A stretch of DNA of 64,000 bases, taken from NCBI GenBank assembly GCA_017311315.1, contig CM029610.1, positions 33,818,226-33,882,225 on the forward strand, read 5' to 3'. This document shows positions 55,340 to 64,000 of the stretch, in pieces (the stretch's first letter is position 1; every line of letters starts with the position of its first letter). A program made the position numbers and the translations under genes. The notes beneath the pieces were generated by a model. The model did no database searches, was not told the origin of the DNA, and was given only the letters and a program-made list of their open reading frames with translations. The stretch is from Dendrocalamus latiflorus (lineage: Eukaryota; Streptophyta; Magnoliopsida; Poales; Poaceae).

Positions 55340-55760
55340 AGCCATGGTATCGCGGTGCCCGTCTAAGATACCGCGATCGAGACCGACAGTTTTGACTTCC
55401 GCAGGCCGCTGCGCAAGTAAGATATTTGCAATTTTGCATGTAGGTTTGAGTTCTACATATCCAGCGTGATAGCTCTCTGCCTCTGCTCAAGACCGCAACG
55501 GCGGCAAAGAGGAATAAATAGCATTGGAGAACAAATTTAACTCTGGAAGAGTCGATATCTACTCTGTTTTGTTCTGTGTAAGCGGTCAAGTTACGGCAAA
55601 GTATGTCGACATGAGAGACCAAGCGTGTGGTGGTGGATGTAACGCTGCTGTAGAACCGTTTTAAAACCCCTGGGGGCCTGATCCAAGTACATGCAACGAG
55701 TACCCGCCTTAGGCCTTACCGTAAGGAAGAAAAGCTGCCGTGTTTGTTCGCTCGGCCGAG
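55340..55760 (+). other. Promoter-like remnant of a further LRR-RLK unit (ghost E)
   Basis: It aligns with 11081-11471 (ACCGCGATCGAGACCGA, TTTGAGTTCTACAT, AGAGTCGAT, GCGGTCAAG.TACGG, GCTGTAGAAC) and, at its right end, with the flanks of B and C (AAACCCC.TGGGGCCTGA). No LRR sequence follows; it runs into unrelated sequence and then an LTR. Confidence 0.6.
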
Positions 55761-56340
55761 CAGAAGTGAAAAGATTTCCACGTCATGATCCTGTACACGG
55801 CCTTGGAACATTTGGAAAAAAACGAAACCGGAGAACTTTCGAACATGGCACTATACTTTTGGTTTTTTGGCTTTTATTTTTTAAAAATTGAAATAAATAG
55901 AATAATTTTTTTAAAACAGATTATTTGAACGGCTTTGTGAACATAAAACCATATGTACCATCTGCATTGATGTCTCTATCATTCGCTATTGTTTCAAAAA
56001 TACATACAAAAAAATCACTAGTCATAACAAAAAAAACCATCCACTGTAGAACAAAAAACAGAACACGTAGCTACATGCCGGTGCAGCAAATTGTCTTCAG
56101 TATGCAGGAAGAAGTTTTGGCGAGAAAGAGAGCTTTCGACACGTAGCCCATTTTGAGTTGGAGTGATCTCCAGTTGTCTTTTCTTGTTGTTTGTTGTCGC
56201 TACATTTACTTATTGTCTTATGTGCCGTTCGGTTGAGCTGAGGAAAGCTAGTTTATGATTGAAATTATACTGTAGCTGGTTAAAATTATACCGTAACTGA
56301 TTATGGCTTATTTGGCGTAACTAAATTTTAAAAATAGAAA
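55761..56340. other. Spacer with a hAT-MITE-like piece
   Basis: No gene. Around 56222-56330 GTGCCGTTCGGTTGAGCTG and ATTATACTGTAGCTGG resemble common grass hAT-type MITEs, but no paired ends were found. Confidence 0.35.
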
Positions 56341-58935
56341 AAGCAGGTTAACCTATCACGGACCACGGCACAATGACCTTACATGGTCGATGATGGTAAG
56401 CTACAATACTTTTTGTGGTTGTAGCTACAGTACTTTTTGATGGTCATAGCTGCAAATGTTCTTTCCATGGTCATAGCTATAGTAACTGGTCGATAGTCAT
56501 AAAGTTTACTGATCGACAGTCGAAGACTTTGCTATTGATTGTGGTAGACTTTGTGATTGATAGTCACAGACTTTGCGGTCGATAGTCATAGACTTTATGA
56601 TTGATAGACATAGACTTTGAGGTTGATAGTCATAGACTTTGTGATTGATATTCGTAGACTTTCCTATCATGGTCGTAGATTTCACAATCTTCTCATCATT
56701 CTCGTAGACTTCGCAGACCGCTGTCATTGTCGTAGACTTCATCATCTTGTTGTCATTCTCATAGACTTTGTGGTCTGCTGTCATTATCTTAGGCTTCTCA
56801 ATCGGTTGTCATAGACTTCGCGATCGGTAGTCTTAGGCTTTTGAAATTGGTTGCCGTAGGCTTCACGATCGGTACTCGTAGACTTCATGGTCGGTTCGAG
56901 TGCTTTAACTCTTGTGATTTTCGAGTACTTCGAGTACTCGTGTTTGGCCAATGGTGTGACTGGCTGGTGCATCATGGTTGGTAATTGATGAACAGTACAT
57001 GAAGGATTCGATACTCAGAAAATGGAAGTACTCAGTGGTCATAGCGATTATCGATGAGGATCGATACTTGGTAGTCAGAAGGACTAGGTGCTCGGTAGTT
57101 GAAGGTGTTGTGGTCGGTTATCGGAGACTTGTGGTATGTGATCGGTACTCGGAGGTTTCGAGAACATGATGGGTCAGTGGTTTGACCGGCTGTGCTTGGT
57201 GGTCCGATTGGTTGTATTAAGGGGTTGGAAGGTGAGTTTTTGGATAGCGATGGAACTTGTGGTCGTGGATGACCTAGTTGTGAGAGACCATGTGGACATG
57301 CTCCATGTTTTGTGATGAGTGATTGACGGTTGGTTTTGAAAGTTTGAGTTTGTTTTGAGCGTTTTCTGCTAAGTCATAGCCTTAAAAGATGTGTCCTACC
57401 TCTCTGGCGGTGGTCGGAAGCCAGCCGGGTGGTATACAACCATGTTGCCAACAGTCAGGAAGGTTTACGACCACGGCTGAGCTTTTCTAGTGTGGTCGGA
57501 GGAAGTTACGACCGGGTCGGCCATGATCGGAAGGCTGTACGACCACGTTGTGGCATTTACGACCACGATTGGCCGTGGTCGAAGCCTGTTACGACCACGT
57601 TGGCAGTGGTCTGAGGTCGTAAGTTGAAGCTACGACCGCTGTGGTCGGTAGTCGGCACTCGAGCTTGCGATCACGTTGAGAAGTCGGCACCTTACGACCA
57701 CATTAGCGCGAGAGGCAGTCGGAGGTCGAGGCTTCGATCGGTGCGGTCGATAGTCGACAGACCTCGACTTCGACCACGTGGGAAGTCGGCGGACTTCGAC
57801 CACGTTGTGAAGCGGTCGGACGAGCTCAGAACGCAATCGGAAGTGGGCGGCTGCGGTCGGAAGTGGTCAAACGTGGTCGGAAGGTGGTTCGATCACGCTA
57901 CAAGCGGGGTAGCTTCTGTTGTCTGGTCGTACGGCTCCCAGAAGCGGTCGTATCAGCTGGAATTTGGTCGTAAAGTCTTATGAGGTGGTCGCAGACCTTG
58001 TGCATTTTTGTTTAAATGATTTCGTCCGGTCGTAATGTATGTACGACTTTGTGGAGTGTGTTTTGAGTTCTTTTTCGGATACAAATGGATGTTACTCTTG
58101 TCTAGTGCGGTGCTATGTGATTTGTTTCTTGTCTGTGTTAGCTGCAGGACGTCGAGGCGGTGTCGTGGTGAGACACGCGGTGACCGGACTAGACGCAGAT
58201 GGCGTTGAGGTCAGAATGGTCGGGATGTGTCGAAGACGGCGGAGACTCGAGGTGGTTGCGAGGCTTGTACGACAAGGAGTGCGGAAGCTTCCTGGAAGGT
58301 GCAGGAGGGGCGAAATGGTGATTTCGCAAGGCTGCACAAGCAGGAGCGGGCTCCGTTGGTTTTAGCGGGTGTAACGGGGTGGATACCCGTTAGCCAAGGG
58401 CTACAAATAGGAGGGAGTGGCTGCATGCCCCTGGATGGCTTTGGGGAAAGAGTTAGGGTTTGGTTAGTCAAAAGAGCCTTTGGAGACGTCTTTTGCTTTG
58501 GGGCTTTAGTTGTTGAGAGTTGGTGGAGATGGACAGGCAGTTGTCTCCTTCGTAACTTCCTCCTCTATGTGTTCTTGAGTTCATGGGTAAGTGTTCTTGA
58601 GATGGAGAGGGAGAGGGAGAGTTGATCCTTCATGTAATCAACCTTGTCCTAATGTCCAGTGGTATCGGGACTCCTTGTAATCCTTTCTGTTTTGGAATGA
58701 AAAGCTGAAGTTTTTATCTCCCGTGCTCTCTCTGTTCAGTACTTCCTTCGATGCTATCTTCTGGTGATTTGTGTGTTTTGAAGTTCTTGTTGTTTCTTGC
58801 TGGGAAGGCCCAAATTGGGTTGCTCTGTGATGGGACAATGCCTCAAGATCATTTGATCGATTTCCCAAAGAGCAACTTCGTTTAAATTCCAGATTTTCTT
58901 TTTGAGCCTTCTCTGTTCATCAGTTTTTTCTCATC
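56341..58935 (+). repeat. LTR of the GGTCGTA-repeat family, copy 2, next to the kinase gene
   Basis: The left part (56400-57990) is dominated by degenerate GTCGTAGAC/GGTCGTA/CGACCACG motifs. The right part (57276-58930) aligns with copy 1 at 27029-28100, with the TATA-like GCTACAAATAGG near 58401. It is truncated on the right near 58935, before the U5 end seen in copy 1. Open frames at 57624-57983 and 58039-58625 are LTR sequence. Confidence 0.65.
56527..56690 (+). repeat. 22-bp minisatellite within the LTR
   Basis: Tandem units of 22 bp, CTTTGTGATTGATAGTCATAGA with variants, about seven copies. It grades to the right into a looser TCGTAGACTTC repeat. Confidence 0.82.
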
Positions 58936-59317
58936 TCTACCCCTAAAATCCACCAGTTCAGTTCTTTTCTACGCCCACCCCAAATTGTGCCCCCAGCAGT
59001 CATGAGTTTTCCTGCGTCCACACCAATTCGTGTCCCCAGGAAAACCAACCAGTGAAATCAACGATCAAGAATCAATTCCCACCTTTCTCTTTCCTTACCC
59101 ACTCATATCCAACGATCCAAATCTACCCTACTCTATAATACACCAAAATTTTCTTTACTAAATTCCTGCTCCCTGCGCCCAATTTCTGCTGGGGGGGTAC
59201 GGGAGGACGGCGTCTCCCTCCTCTCCTCTCCCCTCCCTTCCCCCTGCGCTCCGCCCCAAACCCTAGCCTCCCACCCAGATCGCTGCCTTCGTGCTCGCCT
59301 TGTCTCCGCGCTCTCGG
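58936..59317 (+). promoter_or_regulatory. Probable promoter and 5' leader of the kinase locus
   Basis: The sequence changes from LTR to C-rich gene-like composition (CCCACC, CTCTCCTCTCCCCTCCC at 59217-59240). CTACTCTATAATACACC near 59129-59145 is a possible TATA region. No direct evidence for a transcription start. Confidence 0.45.
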
Positions 59318-60020
59318 ATGGATCCCGCTGGATCGGTCGCTCCGCCGCTACCCAAGGTGAGATGGGTTGTCCTCGTATGGTTCTTGGTTTGTTTTGGGGT
59401 TGGGGCGCGAGATGGTGACGTCGTGGCCTGCGTTCTCGCAGGAATCGGATCAAGCAAGCCCTGCGGATAAAAATCTGATCTTTTCTTGATTTCGCCGCCG
59501 GTCGATTCTACAGGTGCCCGACGCGATGCAACCGCCGATGGGTAACGAGAGGCCGCCGCCCACCGCCCCCGGGCGGCCCATCTCCGGCTTCGTGCCCAGC
59601 GGCGCCGCCCCGCCGCCGCCGTTGGCCTCCTCGCCGTTCTCCGCCGCTACTCCGCTCATGCACCCCGGCGCCTCCCTCCTATTTGACAAGCATGGCGTAT
59701 CGGATTGGGACTATCTCCTCCAGATTCACCGGGGCGCAACCTCACCACCACCGGCCGTCGACATCACCGTCACCTCTCCCCGCCGCTCCTCATCGCATCC
59801 TCCCGTGCGCCGCCGACGCCTCAACAGCTCCACCACCGGCGCATCACCACTCCACCGACGGCGGCTTCTTCACTGCTCCCCCTTCAGCGCCGCCGCTGGC
59901 CACCACTTCATCAACAGCTCCACCACTCCGTCGCGGGCTCGCGGTTTCCTCCCTTCCAGCCTCCACCCAGGCATCCACAGAGGACAAATACCATCTCCCC
60001 CAAACCAGATCGTGCTCTGA
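59318..60020 (+). CDS. Proline-rich composite open frame upstream of the kinase (unrecognised)
   Basis: ATG 59318 gives MDPAGSVAPPLPK up to a GTGAGA donor at 59357. An acceptor TTCTACAG ends at 59513, and the second part (VPDAMQPPMGNERPPP ... HPGASLLFDKHG) continues in phase. After about 59690 the sequence becomes a Ser/Thr/His/Pro-rich, low-complexity frame ending TGA at 60018-60020. Around 59693 a second ATG in another frame reads MAYRIGTISSRF, which looks like the start of a different protein. The region may join pieces of two genes, or be the leader of the kinase transcript. I do not recognise a family. Confidence 0.4.
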
Positions 60021-60079
60021 ACCCGGCGGCGGCGGGCGACGGCGACGGTGAGGCCCGGACGCCGCGTTCGATCTAATAG

Positions 60080-61042
60080 GTGCGCCCCCTCCTCATCGAA
60101 ACCTGACCAACTTTTTGCGCGATTCACGTGTTCGGTGTTGCTGGACGAATGGTTGCCTGGCCGGTCATTCGTGTGGCTAGATTCGGCTTTCTGGGTGGAA
60201 TCGGTGCTGCATTTCGTGTAGGATGGAGGGATCGTTTCCACGGGCTGTGGAACCGTGTGCGAGATCGTGGGCGATCTGTGCTGGAGTTGTACGGGAACAT
60301 TTTGGTGGGTTTCAGAGGCACGAGGGCGAGTTAGTTGGGTTTCAGGGGTTTTTTTTCTTGGGCGATTTTGGGGGAAACACGGAGCGATTCCTTGAGATCG
60401 TCTGATCTAAGGCCGAGAATACGGAGATGTGGCCGTAGCTTAGTTGCAGGGGATTCCCGTCGTTTAGGTTACGCGACCATGTCGTTTAGGTATGTCTTAT
60501 TTGTTTGCCCTGGATTCATTTTATATTAGGCTGCAGCTCAATGAACTGAGGTAAAATTCAAGTTTGCTCATTCCAAGACATTGGGTTCTAGATCTAGGCA
60601 TGCCAGAAGTGGTTATCCTTAAAACCTTAGCCATTAAGAGTGGGGTGCCAATGATTAACCTTCTGACTGGAGCGGGATCCTAAAAAGGTTATTGTGCCTG
60701 GAAATTGAATTGGATCACCCTGTTTTCACATGGTTCTAATTGTCATGGAGAAAAAGGAATGTACAACATCAGCTTGAAACTTGGGAGATGAAATATTTCT
60801 AAATGGTGGGCATTTCACATCTGTGCTTTCTAGACAATCCCATGTTCTGTTTTTTAAGTGCTTATTTGACTTCATGTTAGTTGCTGCATATCAGAAATGT
60901 TGTTGCTAAATTTAAAATGCTGGGCATTTCACATCTAGGCTTTCTAGACAATCCCATGTTCTGTTCTCTTTTAGTGCTTATTTGACTTCATGTTAGTTGC
61001 TGCATATCAGAATTTCATTCTGTTGTTCTTTGCTTTACACAG
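60080..61042 (+). other. 5'-leader intron of the kinase gene
   Basis: GT at 60080 after GATCTAATAG and AG at 61041-61042 after TTTGCTTTACAC. It contains a 115-bp imperfect tandem duplication. Open frames at 60128-60529 fall within it and are not supported as genes. Confidence 0.6.
60807..61012 (+). repeat. 115-bp imperfect tandem duplication in the leader intron
   Basis: TGGGCATTTCACATCT starts units at 60807 and 60922. Both run through TTTCTAGACAATCCCATGTT and TTGACTTCATGTTAGTTGC to CATATCAGAA. The second copy ends about 30 bp before the splice acceptor. Confidence 0.9.
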
Positions 61043-61114
61043 AAACATTAGGAGAAGCGCGCTGAACAAATTAACCTGTGGGATTTCATTTATTCTGACC
61101 CGGATATCTCAATA

Positions 61115-61578
61115 ATGTGGAGGTTCAATCCCTTTGGGGGGAAAGTACAGAGTGGATTGGAAGGCCGCACCATTGATATTGGAAACGTGAAGATCACTGT
61201 GCGTAATGCCATTGCACAAGGAGGTTTCTCTTGTATATATCTGGCATGTGACACATTGCATTCATCAAAGCAGTACGGATTGAAGCACATCATCTGCAAT
61301 GACTCAGAATCACTTGATCATGTCATGAAGGAGATCCAGGTGATGAACCTCCTCGAAGGGCATCCTAATGTTGTCACGCTGATTGCCCATGATGTTTTTG
61401 ACATGGGCCGCACAAAGGAGGCACTGCTTCTGATGGAGTTTTGCGAGAAGTCCTTGGTGAGTGCAATGGAGAGCAGAGGTAGTGGTTACTATGAGGAGAA
61501 GAAGGCACTTTTGATTTTCAGAGATGTCTGCAATGCAGTTTTTGCGATGCATGGGCAGTCACCACCAATTGCCCATAG
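61115..61578 (+). CDS. AAK1/GAK (NAK)-like serine/threonine protein kinase, first coding exon
   Basis: Host gene. The NAK family phosphorylates adaptor proteins in clathrin-mediated trafficking in animals and yeast; plant members are less studied. The exon starts MWRFNPFGGK, then GLEGRTIDIGNVK, a Gly-rich loop AQGGFSCIYLA, the ATP lysine in YGLKH (alanine is more usual before LK), CNDSESLDHVMKEI, GHPNVVTLIAHDVFDMG, MEFCEKSLV and FRDVCNAVFAMH. It ends at a GTATGT donor (61579) inside the HRD motif, after the codons for IAH and two bases of R. The D and the rest are in an exon beyond the window, because no matching exon occurs in the 2.4 kb that follow. An acceptor TTTACACAG at 61042 and a donor at 60080 (AATAG|GTGCGC) define a 5'-leader intron of about 960 bp. 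Confidence 0.88.
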
Positions 61579-64000
61579 GTATGTTAAAAGATTCATTTAG
61601 AAATATCAAAGGAAGGTTCCATTCCCATTCTTTAAGAATGCTTTATGATATTTGCATGTTGGTTTTTGCAACGTTTATGCTGTTCTGTTTCACTATTTGA
61701 TGAGGTGACTTGAGTTTACTTCGAAATTACTGGTACATTAGTAAATTGAGTATCGCTATTTGTTTGCTTTTATTACATTTGTATTCTGTTGTATCCTGGG
61801 CTTGAGTACGAAATCCTGTACCCTGTAGGCTCTAGAAAATTTTGAAGCTTAGTTTGAGCAAGCCAAAATCAATTTGGATAGTTTGTAAAAAAAAAGTGGA
61901 CTGTGGGATCATGTGTTAATCAATGTAATTCCATTATGCTTGTTGGATAACTCCGCTGATTGTACTTGAAGGGACATACTTAGAGGGACCCTTTGGGAAT
62001 AGAAAAGGAGAGTGTTTGCATTACTCCATATTTTATTATATATTCTGTAATATCAGGATACAATTGTTTTCTAAAGTTAAAATTAGGCAGTAACATTAAG
62101 AAATTTGGCTCTAGAAAATTTGTTTTGGACGAAGCTGGAATTTACATGTCTTTTAATAAAGAGTCCTCATTCAGCATCCTCATAATTTTAGGAACTTCTA
62201 TTTTTAGAACATTCGTAACATCACCTAATTATAGGACAAATCATTAAGTATCCATATAAATTGTTACAGCTGTGAGAAATACCGGGGTTCAATACCAGAG
62301 TTTACATTACTTCCATTTTAGTGGGCATTAGCAGGTATTTTATGTTTATATTGGTTACCTTATAAGCCTCTTTATCATATCTGTGGCATCTGAATGTGGT
62401 AGCCATTACATTATTTTGTTTTAGATAGTGTAACCCATGTCCTATGTAACTGGACTATCCCTTTTCTCAGCAGGGAACTTTTGGCCTCCTTAATGGTTTG
62501 TTTTAATGCTGGAAGGAAATGGCGCTGCAATCTTTGCATGTTGCTTAATGATGGTAACTCTTTAGGTTATAGACACTATCTGTGTTGAATGGCTGATAGA
62601 GAGCATCTTGGTACACAAATAAGTCCTGTCTTCTGATTACCATTGTTTCTGCCAGTCACCGTATCATGTACTAAATTATGTAACTAGATCAGCTAGCTAT
62701 GTGGCCGCGTGTGCTGTTTTCCAATTTTGCCTTGCATTCTTTTAGAGTCGGAATGCTGTTTTACTAACATTTCCCAATCCCAATACCACCTATTCTCATG
62801 ATCCCTTACTATTATGTTGTTCACAAAGTAGTGTGATGACTGTAGCATAGCGTAATGTTGTGGTGTTTTAATGTTTTCCTAAAAGGGGGAGAAAATGTTT
62901 GTGTGCAACTGTTTGTGCTGACTAAACTATAGCCTGAGTAAGAGAAATATTCAATAGTGTAGCACTATTGCAAAAATCTATGTATGTGTCACAGGACATA
63001 ACAGAGAGGCTTCGTTTTGTTTCCTGAGCAATGTTGAAATGGTAGAGAAGGGAGAACATAGTTTTCTTTAGCTGTTTTATCTATAGTCTATATTCAATTC
63101 TACCTTGTGTATTGTTATTCTTCAGATGGTAACACCCATCATCTATGAATGCAAGTTAGGAATTTGGAAATGTTCAAGTGAACAAGAATATTATAAACGA
63201 TTTAAGATTATGGGGAAATTAAGGTTGGTTTGGTTCCGGATGTTTGTGTAATTATCTTGAGATTTGGGGCATCAGGCATTGATCATGGCGTGAAAGGTCC
63301 TTCCAGAAGCTGCTTTCAGATTTATTTATTGGAGGTCTTGAAGAAGTGCCTGTAATCTAGAGCATACTGCCATTGAATCAGCTTTCTCTGGTATTTTGTA
63401 TTAATTGCCATGTTTGGAATGAGTAACTAGCGGCAGATCCTATTTAATAAATGAAATGATTAGGCACATCAGAAAAATATTCGTAGGCGGTCGGACTGGC
63501 ATTGGACTGAAGTACTCGTAGGCGGTCGGTTGTGCCTGAGAGGTTTGAACGTGGTCGTAGACATCTTGAAATCGGTCGTATGGCTTCGTGGTGAAGTCGT
63601 AGGCCTCGTGCATTTGTTGGTTCATCATTTCGATCGGTCGGAACGACTCGGGATGAGGTCGTAGACTTTGAGCGATAAAGTCATAGCGAGTTGTATGTGG
63701 TCGTGGCAAGCTAGCGATGGTCATAGCTTGTGTCTTGGTGACAAAAATATTTGGTTATACAATATATGAGACGTGAATCTTAATGAATCTTGTTTTGTAT
63801 TTTACCGTAGCGTTAGCACGGGCACACTACTAGTCTTAGTAAGTCTACATTCGTTGTTGTGTGCTTCGATTAGCTCAGAACTGGGAATCTGTCTCAAGGC
63901 CACTTGGCCAGATCATTCCCGAGAGCAGGAGTCGAATCAGAGAAGTTCTCTTTTCTGAATGGTCGTGCGCCTCAAGTCCTCTGTTTCGAGTTCGACCATG
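61579..64000 (+). other. Second intron of the kinase gene (incomplete), with LTR-family insert
   Basis: The intron starts GTATGT and runs to the window edge. It is AT-rich, with no exon visible by motif (the expected next exon begins with the DLKAEN loop). An insert with GGTCGTA motifs occupies about 63440-63740. Confidence 0.6.
63440..63740. repeat. Fragment of the GGTCGTA-repeat LTR family in the kinase intron
   Basis: GTCGTAGGC, GGTCGTAGAC and GATCGGTCGGAACG repeats match the degenerate repeats at 56.4-58.0 kb, including the phrase CTCGTGCATTTGTT near 63608 (57.99 kb has CTTGTGCATTTTTG). No ends were identified. Confidence 0.6.

Noticed and set aside
58227..58625. 132-codon frame just before the kinase locus as a separate gene
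   Set aside because: The same sequence occurs in the LTR copy at 27.4-27.7 kb in a different frame context; it is LTR.

Overview
The window is nuclear DNA of a flowering plant, almost certainly a grass. The evidence is nested LTR retrotransposons of grass type, a CACTA element with ACAGACGGTT subterminal repeats, an Xa21/class-XII type leucine-rich-repeat receptor kinase family, and GC-rich 5' gene ends. Species cannot be fixed from sequence alone. Most of the 64 kb is transposon. The host component is a decayed tandem array of LRR receptor-kinase (LRR-RLK) genes and, at the right end, the 5' part of an AAK1/GAK-like protein kinase gene.

Layout. 1-8010: 3' part of a Ty3/gypsy Tekay/Del-type chromovirus (intact pol frame, then a very long 3' LTR carrying a nested hAT-like element at 4249-5588). 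It sits inside LRR-RLK copy A (8011-10405), whose 5' half lies beyond the window. 11.08-11.47 kb: promoter-like remnant of a further unit (D), broken by a 5'-truncated L1-type LINE (11481-15602, 9-bp target duplication). 15698-20923: a Tnt1/Tork-like copia element on the minus strand with two 533-bp LTRs. 20.9-23.9 kb: AT-rich sequence with nothing recognised. 23951-24256: heavily decayed LRR relic of D, ended by a gypsy LTR fragment. 27.0-29.1 kb: one LTR of a family that recurs at 56.3-58.9 kb and, in part, inside the kinase intron at 63.4-63.7 kb. 29.56-35.4 kb: LRR-RLK copy B, split by a copia fragment and a gypsy LTR. 35.7-54.95 kb: LRR-RLK copy C, nearly identical to B at its 5' end. Its upstream flank is split by a roughly 6-kb composite insertion, its LRR domain stops early, and its second exon is split by a 9.5-kb copia element (45389-54885) that itself holds a CACTA element (45840-48927). 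55.34-55.76 kb: promoter-like remnant of a fifth unit (E). 58.9-64.0 kb: a composite proline-rich 5' region and the first coding exon of an AAK1/GAK-like kinase, cut by the window edge.

Together the LRR pieces show an immune-receptor cluster of at least five units (A, D, B, C, E) that expanded by tandem duplication and was dismantled by insertions. None of the five is a complete receptor kinase in this window. Copy A keeps transmembrane and kinase parts, while B and C keep signal peptide and ectodomain. I found no unfamiliar enzymatic system. The strongest unusual observations are an LTR-supplied in-frame start codon on copy A, the ghost units of the array, a 37-bp inverted filler inside the LINE, a CACTA-in-copia-in-gene nest with matching target duplications, and stop codons in the B-locus copia gag that all look like CHG-context deamination.
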